A stretch of DNA of 64,000 nt from Bog-1198 sp963727045 (GTDB taxonomy: Bacteria > Pseudomonadota > Gammaproteobacteria > Steroidobacterales > Steroidobacteraceae): contig CAVSES010000002.1 of assembly GCA_963727045.1 (NCBI GenBank), forward strand, positions 992,001-1,056,000. Reading direction: 5' to 3'. Both the position numbers and the translations under genes were made by a program. A model generated the notes under the pieces. It was not told the DNA's origin, ran no database searches, and was given only the letters and a program-made list of their open reading frames with translations. How positions within the stretch are numbered: the stretch's first letter is position 1; each line of letters opens with the position of its first letter. Positions 27,151-36,137 of the stretch are shown piece by piece.

Positions 27151-27156
27151 AGTTTA
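27151..27156 (-). promoter_or_regulatory. Putative -10 element of the chorismatase gene
   Basis: TAAACT on the minus strand followed by 8 bases and the ATG at 27142, without a Shine-Dalgarno. Fits the TANNNT-N6-8-start pattern of putative leaderless genes. -35 not assigned. Confidence 0.35.
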
Positions 27157-27221
27157 TCCTGCCTCTTGGGCAGGGGGTAGGCCGGGTCAGAACGCGACCT
27201 ATGGCGCCCCGCCGACGGCCC

Positions 27222-28262
27222 TCATTCCTTGAACGGCGGCTTGCCTCGGGACTGGCCCTGAAACGCGAGCATCCATCCCGGATATTCCGGCGGCAGCTGA
27301 CTCACGCCGTCCAGGAGCAGAGTTTCCTCCGCCGTGAGCTCAACCCGGGTCGAGGCAATATTGTCGCGCAATTGATCCATGGATCTCGCGCCGATGATCA
27401 CGCTGCTGACGAAGGGCTTGGAGAGGATCCACGCGAGCGCGATCGCAGCCACGGAGACCTGGTGCTGCTGAGCGATTGGGCGCATCGCATCGACGCATTT
27501 GAACGCGCGCTCCTTGTCGACCAGCGGAAAATCGAAGGTCGTACGGCGCGCCCCGTTCGGGCCCTTGTCGTCCGTACTCTTGTACTTGCCGCTCAACAGG
27601 CCGCCCGCCAGCGGGCTCCAAACCATGAGGCCGAGCTTCTGGTCCTGGAGCAGAGGCACGACTTCGCGCTCCAGATCCCGCCCCGCGATGGTGTAGTAGG
27701 CCTGCACGCTGACGAATTTCGCGAAGCCCTTTTGATCCGATACACCCAGGGATTTCATGATCTGCCACGCCGCCATGTTGCAGAGCCCGATGTATCGAAC
27801 CCTGCCCGAACGAACCAGATCGTTCAGCGCGGACAGCGATTCCTCGAACGGAGTCAGCGGATCGAAGCCGTGCAGCTGATACAGGTCGATGTAGTCGAGC
27901 TGCAGCCGCTTCAGGCTGGCATCGATCGCATTGAACATATGGTGCCTCGATTGTCCCCGTCCATTCGGCGTTTCATCCATCGAGCCCGTCGATTTGGTGG
28001 CGATGATGAGCTGCTCACGCGGCAGCCCCAGGGTTTTGAGCGCCTGGCCGAGCAGCATTTCCGAATTGCCCGTGGAGTACACGTTCGCCGTGTCGATGAA
28101 ATTGATGCCGGCCTCGACGGCGAACTTCACCTGTTCGTTCACCGCGTCCTGTTTCAGGCTGCCGATGCTTTCCCAGATGCCCTTGCCGCCGCCGTAGGTC
28201 ATCGTGCCAAGGCACAATTCTGAAACGTACAAACCGGTCTGACCGAGGAGGTGATAGCGCAC
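27222..28262 (-). CDS. Aldo/keto reductase
   Basis: A 346-residue NADPH-dependent oxidoreductase with the (beta/alpha)8 fold. The catalytic tetrad is visible: Asp and Tyr in NFIDTANVYSTGNSE, Lys in LIIATKSTG and His in DLYQLHGFDP. NADPH-binding elements follow (VWSPLAGGLLSGKY, SSVIIGARSMDQL). It resembles the AKR12/YghZ-type group. The GTG start at 28262 is preceded by GGAG with 7-base spacing and begins RYHLLGQTGLYVSELCLG, the standard N-terminus; the long frame beyond it is not coding. Substrate unknown. It is transcribed toward the chorismatase gene and diverges from the lipoprotein gene at 28323. Confidence 0.88.
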   Translation of the reverse strand: MRYHLLGQTGLYVSELCLGTMTYGGGKGIWESIGSLKQDAVNEQVKFAVEAGINFIDTANVYSTGNSEMLLGQALKTLGLPREQLIIATKSTGSMDETPNGRGQSRHHMFNAIDASLKRLQLDYIDLYQLHGFDPLTPFEESLSALNDLVRSGRVRYIGLCNMAAWQIMKSLGVSDQKGFAKFVSVQAYYTIAGRDLEREVVPLLQDQKLGLMVWSPLAGGLLSGKYKSTDDKGPNGARRTTFDFPLVDKERAFKCVDAMRPIAQQHQVSVAAIALAWILSKPFVSSVIIGARSMDQLRDNIASTRVELTAEETLLLDGVSQLPPEYPGWMLAFQGQSRGKPPFKE

Positions 28263-28310
28263 GGCGGTTCTCCAATCGAGGGATGTTTGTTGAACGGGAT
28301 GGCCTAAGCT

Positions 28311-28316
28311 TACAAT
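28311..28316 (+). promoter_or_regulatory. Putative -10 element of the beta-propeller lipoprotein gene
   Basis: TACAAT (5 of 6 to TATAAT) lies 6 bases before the ATG at 28323; TTGAAC (28290-28295) or TTGTTG (28287-28292) upstream could be the -35 at 15 or 18 bases. No Shine-Dalgarno fits, so the transcript may begin at the ATG. Confidence 0.4.
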
Positions 28317-28322
28317 GAATCC

Positions 28323-29666
28323 ATGCACGGCCCCCAAATCAAGAGCCGCACCTGGGTGTTCGCGGCCGTCGCCGCCGTTCTCGCCCTCGTGGGTTGCGAA
28401 CTCACCGTCAGATACTCCGTGGGAGGCACGGTAACCGGCCTCACGGGTCAGGGCCTCGTGCTCGAGTACAACTCGGGAGAGGATCTCGGGATTTCCTCGA
28501 ACGGCACGTTCGCCTTCAATAGCATCAAGAACGGCGCCTCCTACTCGGTCACGGTCAAGACGCAGCCGTCGAATCCCTCGCAATCCTGCACCGTCCAAAA
28601 TGGTTCCGGCACCATCGCCAAAGCCAGCGTCACCGACATCATCGTCTCCTGCACCCAGCCCGGCCACTTCGCCTACGTCGCCAATCAGCTGTCGAACAAC
28701 ATCTCGGCGTACTCGATCGACTCTTCCTCGGGATTCCTGACGCCCGTCGGCGGATCGCCCTTTCCGGTCGCAGGCACCGCTCCGGTGGCGTTGGCCGTGG
28801 ACCCCAACGGCCAGTTCCTCTATGTGGTGAACAACGGCTCGAACGACATCGCCGTATATTCGATCGATGGTTCGACCGGTGCGCTCGTCTCCGCCGGACT
28901 GCCGAATCCCACGGGCCTTGCCCCCGGCGCAGTCGCCATCGATCCCGCCGGAACCCATCTCTACGTGGCGAATATCTCCTCCAACAGCGTGTCGGGCTTT
29001 ACCATCGACCCAGCCTCCGGCTTGCTGACCGAAATGAGCAACTCACCGTTCGCCGTCGGAACGCAGCCGAGTTCGTTGAAGGTCGGTCCGGGCGGCAATT
29101 TTCTGTATGTCACGAATTTCGGCGACGGCACCGTGGACGCGTTGGCGATCGATTCCGCCTCCGGTTCCCTGAGCGGCGTCATCGGATCTCCCTTCGCTGC
29201 CGGCGCCGGGGCCATCTCGATTGCCATCGATCCCTCGGGCACCTTCGTCTACGTCGCCAACGAGACTGCGGCCACCATTTCCGCATACTCGATCGACTCC
29301 GCGACAGGCTCCCTCATGCTGCTTTCCCCCTCGCCGCTGGCGACTGGGACCAGCCCCGAGTCGCTCGCCGTCGACTCCGCCGGCCGGTTCCTCTATGCCG
29401 CGAACGTAACCGCCCGGAACGAAGTGGCGGCGTATTCCATCACGCCGACCAGCGGTGCCTTGACCCCGGCGGCTGCGCCGGTTGCCGCCGGTGTTCTTCC
29501 GATATACATCGCGCTCGACCCGTCCGGCTCGTTCGCCTATGTCGCCAATGACAATTCGAGCGACATCTCGGTGTATGCCGTCGATGCCGCGAGCGGGGTA
29601 CTGACGCCGGTCAGCCATTCTCCATTCGGCGCCGGGAATGGACCGCGCTCGATCGCCATCGACTGA
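28323..29666 (+). CDS. Beta-propeller lipoprotein (YncE/lactonase-like), paralogue
   Basis: A 447-residue lipoprotein with lipobox LALVGC, an N-terminal beta domain (RYSVGGTVTGLTGQGLVLEYNSG, about 28-115) and repeats such as FAYVANQLSNNISAYSIDSSSGFLTPV and FLYVVNNGSNDIAVYSID that build a seven-bladed propeller. The domain order is the same as in the lipoprotein ending at 21792 but the blades follow the longer lactonase type (YSIDxxTGxLxxxxxSPF). No catalytic assignment is possible. The next gene (M28 peptidase) starts 29 bases before this gene ends, so the two are probably co-transcribed. Confidence 0.85.
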   Translation: MHGPQIKSRTWVFAAVAAVLALVGCELTVRYSVGGTVTGLTGQGLVLEYNSGEDLGISSNGTFAFNSIKNGASYSVTVKTQPSNPSQSCTVQNGSGTIAKASVTDIIVSCTQPGHFAYVANQLSNNISAYSIDSSSGFLTPVGGSPFPVAGTAPVALAVDPNGQFLYVVNNGSNDIAVYSIDGSTGALVSAGLPNPTGLAPGAVAIDPAGTHLYVANISSNSVSGFTIDPASGLLTEMSNSPFAVGTQPSSLKVGPGGNFLYVTNFGDGTVDALAIDSASGSLSGVIGSPFAAGAGAISIAIDPSGTFVYVANETAATISAYSIDSATGSLMLLSPSPLATGTSPESLAVDSAGRFLYAANVTARNEVAAYSITPTSGALTPAAAPVAAGVLPIYIALDPSGSFAYVANDNSSDISVYAVDAASGVLTPVSHSPFGAGNGPRSIAID

Positions 29667-32049
29667 CGCGCATCGCCGAGATTCGGATGCGGCCCTGACT
29701 GCGGCGGCGCACATCTCCGTGGCCGCCGCCCATCGCGCACTGTGGCTGGCGCTCGCCGGAGCCGCACTCATATGGGCGGCAACTCTCGCCGCCTACCGTC
29801 CGCCCGCGCCCCTCGGCGAAGATGCGCCGCAGGACACCTTCTCCGCGCAGCGGGCGAAGGCGGTCCTCGAGGATCTCGTCGGCAGCGGCATCCCGCACCC
29901 CATCGGAAGCGCCGCCGCTGCACGCACGCGAGAGCGCATCATGCGGCGTCTGTCGGCCCTGGGATACGTCCCTGAACTGCAATCGGGTTTCGTTTGCAGG
30001 GAGGGTGTGTGCGGCAGCCCTGTCAATATCATCGCGAAGCGGGACGGCGCACCCGGGGAGCCGGACGCGGTCATGCTTACTGCGCATTACGACTCGGTGC
30101 CCGCCGGCCCCGGAGCATCCGACGATGGCGCTTCGGTCGCCGCAGCGCTGGAAATCGCGCGCATTCTCGCGGCGCGCCCGCGCCCGCGACATCCCATCGT
30201 CTTGCTGTTGACCGACGGCGAAGAGGCGGGATTGCTCGGCGCTTCCCTGTTCGTGCAGCAGCATCCTCTTTCCAATCAAATCAAGGCCGCGGTCAATATG
30301 GATGCGCGCGGCACCTCGGGCCCCTCGCTCATGTTTGAAACCGGCACCGCAAACGCGTGGCTCATGCGTTTGTATGAATCGGCGGTCGCGCGGCCCTTCA
30401 CCAACTCGCTCTACTACGTCATCTACAAGCAGCTGCCGAACGACACCGATTTCACGGTGTTCAAGGCGGCGGCATATCAAGGCTTCAATCTGTCCTATGT
30501 CGGCAACGTCGGCCGCTACCACACGCCGCTCGACAATTTCGCGAATGCAAGCGGGGACAGCATGCAACACCAGGGCGACACCGCGCTCGCACTCCTCCGC
30601 GCGCTGGCGGAGACGCCGGCGCTGCACCCGCCCGTCTCCGAGACGGTCTACTTCGACGGATTCGCGCACGCGCTCATCGTCTGGCCGGCCGGGTTCACGC
30701 TGCCCGCGGCTCTGCTGTCCCTGGCTCTGTTGCTGGGAGAGACCGTGATCTTGACATGCAAGGGAGCGGTCACCCGGCGCGGCATCGCCTGCGGAGGCCT
30801 GGGCACGCTGTGCGTATTAGTGTCCGGCGTGACGCTGTGTGCGGCGCTCCTTGCCCTGGGCCTCGCCGCCGGCAAAGTGCCGCCGCTTGCAAGCGCATCC
30901 TGGATTTCGCAGCCCGTCCCCATGCACATCGCGGCGGCGGCGATCGCGCTGCTCGCCGCAGGCTGTGTTGCTGCATGGCTGGCGCGCGCCGGCTTCTGGG
31001 GCTTTTGGGTCTCGTCAAATTTGCTGGTGGCCATGCTGTCGGTGGCATGCGCCTTTGCGGTTCCGGGCGCGAGCTTCGTGCTGCTTCTCACGGCCATCGC
31101 GGCGGCTTTAAGTGCGCTGCCGGCCGCGATCTATTTGGCGAGGTCCCGCATGCCGGCGAGTTGGACCTCCGACATTGCCGCGCTCACGCCCTGCCTCGTA
31201 TTCTGTGGCGCAGCGTTCCCTCAGCTGCGGTTCCTGTACATGGGTTTGGGCAGTTTGGCGTGGCCTCTGTCGACGCTGCTGCTCTGCTTCGGTACGTCCA
31301 CACTGCTGCCGCTGTTGGCAGCCGCGAGCGCGAGCGCGCGGCAGATCGTACTCGGCGCCGCCGCGCTGCTCGCCTTGGGCGGCGCGGCGATCACCGTCAG
31401 TCTGCCGGCTTATTCGGCCGACTGGCCCGAGCGGATCAATCTGGAATATTGGCTGGACGCCGACGCCGGTCAGGCCCATTACCTCGCGAGCTGCGATTCG
31501 TCGCAGCTGCCGGCGGGACTCGCCGCCGCCGCGCACTTCGATCCCGTGCCTCGCCCGCGATTCGCGGGAAGCGGATCAACCGCGTTCTACGCCGACGCGC
31601 CCACGCTCGCATTCGCCGCGCCGGAACTGTCGCCGGTTTCGCCTCCGAAGGCTTCGCAGCCCGGCTCACCGGCGTCCGCAGCTCACTTCGAACTTCGCCT
31701 TCGCTCGCTGCGCGGCGCGCCCGAAGCGCTGGTGGTATTCCCGGCGAGCGCACATGTGGCGCAAATTTCGTTGACGACCCCGGCGGGTCTGGTACGGGTC
31801 CCTTTGAGTCTGTTGCGAAGCGGCGCAACCCTCGTCGACTTCGTCTCGCTGCCGGCGGGCGGTGTGGAATTCAGCTTCGAGGCGCCAGGTCGTTCGGCGA
31901 TGGCGGTCCAAGTGTTCGACCAGAGCTATGACTTTCCCGAGGGACAGGTTTTGCAGCGCGCACGGCCGCCGAACGCGATCAGCTCGCAGAATGGCGACGT
32001 CACAGTGGTGCATCGCACCGTATCGCTGCCTTCTGCGGCCGATCGCTGA
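29638..32049 (+). CDS. Polytopic membrane M28 metallopeptidase (Fxna-like)
   Basis: An 803-residue protein with one N-terminal membrane helix (about 32-52), an M28 zinc peptidase domain (about 70-335), then a bundle of about eight membrane helices (about 345-590) and a C-terminal soluble domain (about 600-803). Zinc and catalytic residues: H in TAHYDSVPAG, D in GASDDGAS, Glu pair in TDGEEAGLLG, Asp in AVNMDARGT and His in VGRYHTPLDN. This layout is that of the ER metallopeptidase 1/Fxna family; bacterial members are uncharacterised. The catalytic domain should face the periplasm. The ATG at 29638 overlaps the preceding gene; no strong ribosome site, so a slightly later start is possible. Confidence 0.85.
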   Translation: MDRARSPSTDAHRRDSDAALTAAAHISVAAAHRALWLALAGAALIWAATLAAYRPPAPLGEDAPQDTFSAQRAKAVLEDLVGSGIPHPIGSAAAARTRERIMRRLSALGYVPELQSGFVCREGVCGSPVNIIAKRDGAPGEPDAVMLTAHYDSVPAGPGASDDGASVAAALEIARILAARPRPRHPIVLLLTDGEEAGLLGASLFVQQHPLSNQIKAAVNMDARGTSGPSLMFETGTANAWLMRLYESAVARPFTNSLYYVIYKQLPNDTDFTVFKAAAYQGFNLSYVGNVGRYHTPLDNFANASGDSMQHQGDTALALLRALAETPALHPPVSETVYFDGFAHALIVWPAGFTLPAALLSLALLLGETVILTCKGAVTRRGIACGGLGTLCVLVSGVTLCAALLALGLAAGKVPPLASASWISQPVPMHIAAAAIALLAAGCVAAWLARAGFWGFWVSSNLLVAMLSVACAFAVPGASFVLLLTAIAAALSALPAAIYLARSRMPASWTSDIAALTPCLVFCGAAFPQLRFLYMGLGSLAWPLSTLLLCFGTSTLLPLLAAASASARQIVLGAAALLALGGAAITVSLPAYSADWPERINLEYWLDADAGQAHYLASCDSSQLPAGLAAAAHFDPVPRPRFAGSGSTAFYADAPTLAFAAPELSPVSPPKASQPGSPASAAHFELRLRSLRGAPEALVVFPASAHVAQISLTTPAGLVRVPLSLLRSGATLVDFVSLPAGGVEFSFEAPGRSAMAVQVFDQSYDFPEGQVLQRARPPNAISSQNGDVTVVHRTVSLPSAADR

Positions 32050-32060
32050 GACCCAGGCAT

Positions 32061-32417
32061 TCAACCGTTCCTCGAATGGGTGGCGTACAGGGCCGCAAGA
32101 CGCGAATTGTCGATTTGACGTATCGCCCGCGCCACCGCCTCATCCCGGCATTGCTCGACTTGCCGCTGCGCACTAAGATCTCTAGCCGAGATCTCAGGAC
32201 AGACCTTGCGGGCGGCAAGCGTGATCCGGCGATACAGATCCTGCACGCCGCCGTCGGTCGCGAGGCTCTGCTGGCTGTATTTGACGACGAGGCTGGGGGC
32301 GTCGATGTCGGCGGCGCCGGCCGTGCCGGCGGCAAGGAGGCCTGCAAGGCTGCCCAGCAGCAGCAACGACAATTTGGCCCGAGTTCCCGCGGTACCGGCG
32401 CTGATGAAATGGCTCAT
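32061..32417 (-). CDS. UrcA-family protein
   Basis: A 118-residue secreted protein. Signal peptide about 1-35 (ends GTAGAAD). Mature part carries the UrcA pattern: V-V-K-Y-S-x-Q-S-L, G-V-Q-D-L-Y-R-R-I-x-x-A-A-R-K-V-C and a second Cys in V-E-Q-C-R-D-E-A-V-A-R-A-I-R-Q-I-D, which probably form a disulfide. GGAG before the ATG is at good spacing. The function is unknown; the family is common in Caulobacterales, sphingomonads and Steroidobacteraceae-like bacteria. It is divergent from the LytS-type kinase gene. Confidence 0.85.
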   Translation of the reverse strand: MSHFISAGTAGTRAKLSLLLLGSLAGLLAAGTAGAADIDAPSLVVKYSQQSLATDGGVQDLYRRITLAARKVCPEISARDLSAQRQVEQCRDEAVARAIRQIDNSRLAALYATHSRNG

Positions 32418-32569
32418 GGACTATCTCCTTCAAAACGAAATTGGTGACGCGTGTATGAGACACGCGGGGAGCCCGTCGCGTCTGCGTCTGCCCGTCGAGG
32501 TCGTCCCGCCCAATAACGGTTTCGTCCCGAACCTTAAGGAGGGGCGCCGCAATCGCGCGCCAACTGCGC

Positions 32570-32575
32570 TAGTCT
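32570..32575 (+). promoter_or_regulatory. Putative -10 element of the LytS-type kinase gene
   Basis: TAGTCT followed by 7 bases and the ATG at 32583. The AAGGAGG at 32536-32542 is about 40 bases too far upstream to act as a ribosome site. Fits the leaderless pattern. Confidence 0.35.
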
Positions 32576-32582
32576 TGTGTCC

Positions 32583-33758
32583 ATGATCGGAATCGGCATG
32601 ACGGAATCCTCTGCCCGCCGCTTTGCCGGCGGCCTGAGCCTCAGACAGTTCCTGGGCATCACCGGCCTCTTCTGGGTGTACGTGGCCCTGTCGAACATCT
32701 TGTATGCCTACAGCATGCGCACGGGCATGGCGCGCATGACGAACGTCTCGTTGTTTGCCTCTTGGGACGCCCGTCTATTGCAGCACGTGCTGCTGCTGCC
32801 GGTCCTGCTGGTGTCCTATTGGGCATCCCTGCGGATCCAATGGCGCCCCTTCCTGCTTGCGCTGCCGCTACAGCTGGTCTTGGGCGTCTTTTTCGCGGCC
32901 TTGGCTTATCCGGCCATGATCGCCGCCCAGATGACGCTGGGCATGAACGAATATCAGACGATGTCCCATGTCTCCGAGCCGTGGATGGATCCCTTCTTTC
33001 TCTCTCTCTGGCTTGCCAGCTTCGTCAGCGTGCTGCCCGCTTATGGATTTGGCCTGGCCCTCATCACCGGACTGGCGCTCTACACGCGGTTTCGAAATTC
33101 CGAACTCAAGCTCGCGGCGCTCGAACGCGAATGGGTCTCCGCCCGACTGGCGGCGCTGCGCATGCAATTGTCGCCGCACACCCTTTTTAATCTGCTTCAC
33201 ACCATTCGCGGCCACATCGAATGGGACCCCAAGGGCGCGCAGTCGATGGTCGTGCAGCTCGCCGACTTGTTGCGCCGGCTGCTCAATGCCGGCGAGCGCG
33301 ACTTCTCGAAGCTCAGCGATGAATTGCAATTCGTGAGGCTGTATTTGGAGCTGCAGCAGCGGCGCTTCGCGGACCGGCTGAGCGTGATTCTGCCGACGGC
33401 GGCGCAGATCCCGGCCGTATGGGTGCCGAGCCTGATACTCCAGCCGCTGGTCGAAAACGCGGTGGTGCACGGATTGGCGGGCCATCAGGGACCCGTCACC
33501 GTGCGCGTCGTCGTGAAATTGGAGCAGGACGTCCTCACGCTCACCGTGCTCAACACGATTGCGCCGGACGTCTTTCCCGGCGAGGAAGGCATCGGCCTCA
33601 ACAACGTCCGTGAGCGGCTGGCCGTTCAGTTCGAGGGGCGCGCGACCCTCGCCGCCGCAGGCGGCGAGGGTCAATGGTGCAGTGAAATCATCATGCCGGC
33701 GATCCACCATTCGCCCTTGCGCGCTCCGCGCCCAGCGGCGGCTCTGGCCGAAGCATGA
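32583..33758 (+). CDS. LytS/YehU-type sensor histidine kinase
   Basis: A 391-residue membrane kinase. Four hydrophobic segments (about 22-45, 62-82, 90-112, 137-165) form the sensor. The phosphoacceptor region is the His_kinase (PF06580-type) signature L-R-M-Q-L-S-P-H-T-L-F-N-L-L-H-T-I with His near residue 201; the usual QINPHFLFN is here QLSPHTLFN, a mild change. N box QPLVENAVVHGL and G boxes GIGLNNVRERL complete the ATPase domain. It overlaps the LytTR regulator gene by ATGA, a classic pair. GTG at 32577 is an alternative start. The signal sensed is unknown. Confidence 0.88.
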   Translation: MIGIGMTESSARRFAGGLSLRQFLGITGLFWVYVALSNILYAYSMRTGMARMTNVSLFASWDARLLQHVLLLPVLLVSYWASLRIQWRPFLLALPLQLVLGVFFAALAYPAMIAAQMTLGMNEYQTMSHVSEPWMDPFFLSLWLASFVSVLPAYGFGLALITGLALYTRFRNSELKLAALEREWVSARLAALRMQLSPHTLFNLLHTIRGHIEWDPKGAQSMVVQLADLLRRLLNAGERDFSKLSDELQFVRLYLELQQRRFADRLSVILPTAAQIPAVWVPSLILQPLVENAVVHGLAGHQGPVTVRVVVKLEQDVLTLTVLNTIAPDVFPGEEGIGLNNVRERLAVQFEGRATLAAAGGEGQWCSEIIMPAIHHSPLRAPRPAAALAEA

Positions 33759-34537
33759 TGGATGTGATCATCGTCGACGACGAACAAGCCGGCAGACGCA
33801 CCCTGCGCGAATACTGCGAGGCGGAAGGCGATTTGCGGGTGGTGGGCGAATACGGCGACGGGGCCGCGGCGCTGGAGGCGATTCGATTGCGCCGGCCGCA
33901 GCTCCTGTTTCTCGACATTCAGATGGATCCCATGAACGGCATCGAAGTCGCGCGCGCGCTGGAGCCGGCTCAAATGCCGTCGCTGGTGTTCGTCACCGCC
34001 TACGACACCTACGCGGTCGAAGCCTTCGAGGTCAGCGCCGTCGACTACCTGCTCAAGCCGTTCGATCAGGAACGCTTCCGCAGGACCCTGGCTCGCGTGC
34101 GGCCGCGCCATGTCAGTTCAGGAGTGGATGAGCGCCAGGCGCTGCTGGCCGGTTTGCTCGCGCAGCTCGAACGCGGCGCCCGGCCCGCCGGCGAGGAGCG
34201 GCCGCGGCTGCTGGCGGAGTTCGGCGGCCACTTGCACGTGCTCGAAGCCGCCCAGGTCGAATTGATCGAGGCGGACCGCAACTACGTCGTGATTCGGGTG
34301 GGAAAGGACAGCTTCCACGCGAGGAGCACCCTGCAGCAGGCGGAACTCGCGCTGCGCTCGCAGCCGATGCTGCGCATCAGCCGCTCCTGCCTCGTGAACA
34401 TGAATTACGTCAAGGAGGTAAATCGCACCCTGCGGGGCGATTTCATTCTGGTGCTGGCCGGCGGAGCCACCGTCACGAGCAGCGAAGGATTCCGCGGCAA
34501 GGTCAAGGATTACTTGAGCACGCTGCGGATTTCCTGA
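33755..34537 (+). CDS. LytTR-family response regulator
   Basis: A 260-residue regulator. Receiver domain about 1-120: acidic pair in IIVDDEQAG, phospho-Asp in LLFLDIQMDPMNG, Thr in VFVTAYDTYAV and Lys in YLLKPFD. A linker is followed by the LytTR DNA-binding domain (about 160-258) with VELIEADRNYVVIRV, S-T-L-Q-Q-A-E, LRISRSCLVNMNYVKEV and FILVLAGGATVTSS. It is coupled to the kinase gene and should bind paired short direct repeats in target promoters, none of which I could assign. It ends directly against the stop codon of the convergent phospholipase D gene. Confidence 0.9.
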   Translation: MMDVIIVDDEQAGRRTLREYCEAEGDLRVVGEYGDGAAALEAIRLRRPQLLFLDIQMDPMNGIEVARALEPAQMPSLVFVTAYDTYAVEAFEVSAVDYLLKPFDQERFRRTLARVRPRHVSSGVDERQALLAGLLAQLERGARPAGEERPRLLAEFGGHLHVLEAAQVELIEADRNYVVIRVGKDSFHARSTLQQAELALRSQPMLRISRSCLVNMNYVKEVNRTLRGDFILVLAGGATVTSSEGFRGKVKDYLSTLRIS

Positions 34538-36106
34538 TCACAGAAGCTCTTCCGGCGCGAAGGGTGCGACGGCCTTCAGCAAGAAGCGCTGCAGAAGGGT
34601 GGTTTCCGGATCAATGTGCCAGATCTTCTCGGCGCCCGGCTCGCCGCTCGACCATTCGATCTGATCGGTGTGATCGACCAACTGCAGCCGGTAGCTTCCA
34701 TCCGCGCTGATGTCGTCGAGCAGACTCGTCACCTGCCGGGCGATTTCGGTGCTCCTCATCACAAGACCAAGTTCGCTGTTGGTGCGCGCCGAGCGCGCAT
34801 CCATATTCATCGATCCGATGAACACCGTCCTCTGATCGATCACCAGAGCCTTGGCGTGCAGGCTCGCATTCGAGCTTCGAAACGGATGAAAACGCGCGCG
34901 CTTCTGCCCGAGCTTCGGCCGCACCTCGGACAGCTCGACGCCGAGTTTGAGGAGCTTCACCCGGTAGCGCGAATAGCCGTTGTGCACGAGGGGCGAATCG
35001 GTCGATGCGAGCGAGTTGGTCAGAATCCGAATGTGCACGCCCTGGCCCACGAGCTTCGAGAACATCGCCATGCCGTCCTTTCCGGGCACGAAATAAGGTG
35101 AGATCACGATGAGCTCCTGTTTTGCGGAAAGCATCAAGGTGGCGAGGTCGTTCGCGATCGTGACCTCCTCGTCGGGCGAGGTCTCGCTCGCGATCTTGGC
35201 GGGCCGGTCTGCGAGCACCGTGGCCGGCACCCACGTCAGGTTCAGCCGCCCCGAATCGAGTTCGCTGCCCAGCCAGTTGGCGTTCCCGGGGGCTGCGACG
35301 TCGGGAATGGGCGCGGGGGACCGATCGGCGCTCACCGGCGAGGCCACCGAAGCGATCGGATAGGCGTACTGGCTGTTCCAAAAAGCGTCGAATGACTCGG
35401 ACAGCTCCGCGACGATGGCGCCGGCCGCCACCACGTCCAGATCGATGAAATTGTAATGCGGATTCCGCGTGAAGTATTCGTCTCCGATGTTGCGGCCGCC
35501 GGTGATGGCCAGTGCATTGTCGGCGACGAACAGCTTGTTGTGCATGCGGTGGTTGATGCGGCGAATATCGCTCGCCGACGCGACGAAACGAGTCCACGTC
35601 GCAAATCGTCCGCCGGGAAACGGATTGAACACCCGCACTTCGACGTTCGCGTTTTCGCTCAAATGCATGAAGCGCCGGTCTTCACCCGCGGTGTTGAGAT
35701 CATCGACCAGCACGCGCACCCGGACGCCCCGATCCGCGGCCTGCCGGACATGGCGCAGCAGCATCCGCGCGGAATCGTCCTGGTGGATGATGTAGTACTG
35801 AATGTCGAGCGTGCGTTCCGCGTGATCGGCGAGCGTGATCAGATCCGCCAGTGCCTCCTCGCCCGACGTCAGCACGTGGATGCCCGAGAGGTTCTTGTTG
35901 CCCTCTTCGGCCAACACCAGGCGGTCGAGGGACGTGGTGCCGGGATGCTGCAGGGCTTCGGTGCGAATCTTCTCGACATGCCGCGGCAGTCCGACGCAGC
36001 CGGATGTCAGGAGCGCCAGCGCGGCGAGCGCCGGCAACGCGCCCGTCGTCGCTTGCAAACGCATGCCGCACCAGATTTTGTCAACCCAATTCCGGGTTTT
36101 ACGCAT
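34538..36106 (-). CDS. Phospholipase D-family lipoprotein (cardiolipin synthase-like)
   Basis: A 522-residue protein with a signal sequence and lipobox LTSGC (about residues 33-37), so anchored in the envelope. Two HKD motifs: H-N-K-L-F-V-A-D-N with GGRNIGDEYF (about 187-210), and H-A-K-A-L-V-I-D-Q with GSMNMDARS (about 412-435). The two together make one active site that moves a phosphatidyl group, as in cardiolipin synthase C or related PLD lipoproteins. The N-terminal ATG at 36106 has TATGAT 6 bases upstream and no ribosome site; the ATG at 36064 would give a shorter signal peptide. Divergent from trmB. Confidence 0.85.
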   Translation of the reverse strand: MRKTRNWVDKIWCGMRLQATTGALPALAALALLTSGCVGLPRHVEKIRTEALQHPGTTSLDRLVLAEEGNKNLSGIHVLTSGEEALADLITLADHAERTLDIQYYIIHQDDSARMLLRHVRQAADRGVRVRVLVDDLNTAGEDRRFMHLSENANVEVRVFNPFPGGRFATWTRFVASASDIRRINHRMHNKLFVADNALAITGGRNIGDEYFTRNPHYNFIDLDVVAAGAIVAELSESFDAFWNSQYAYPIASVASPVSADRSPAPIPDVAAPGNANWLGSELDSGRLNLTWVPATVLADRPAKIASETSPDEEVTIANDLATLMLSAKQELIVISPYFVPGKDGMAMFSKLVGQGVHIRILTNSLASTDSPLVHNGYSRYRVKLLKLGVELSEVRPKLGQKRARFHPFRSSNASLHAKALVIDQRTVFIGSMNMDARSARTNSELGLVMRSTEIARQVTSLLDDISADGSYRLQLVDHTDQIEWSSGEPGAEKIWHIDPETTLLQRFLLKAVAPFAPEELL

Positions 36107-36112
36107 CGCCGC

Positions 36113-36118
36113 ATCATA
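36113..36118 (-). promoter_or_regulatory. Putative -10 element of the phospholipase D lipoprotein gene
   Basis: TATGAT (5 of 6) on the minus strand, 6 bases before the ATG at 36106; no Shine-Dalgarno. Supports the longer N-terminus and a leaderless transcript. Confidence 0.4.
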
Positions 36119-36137
36119 TCAGGCACACTTTGCGCCC

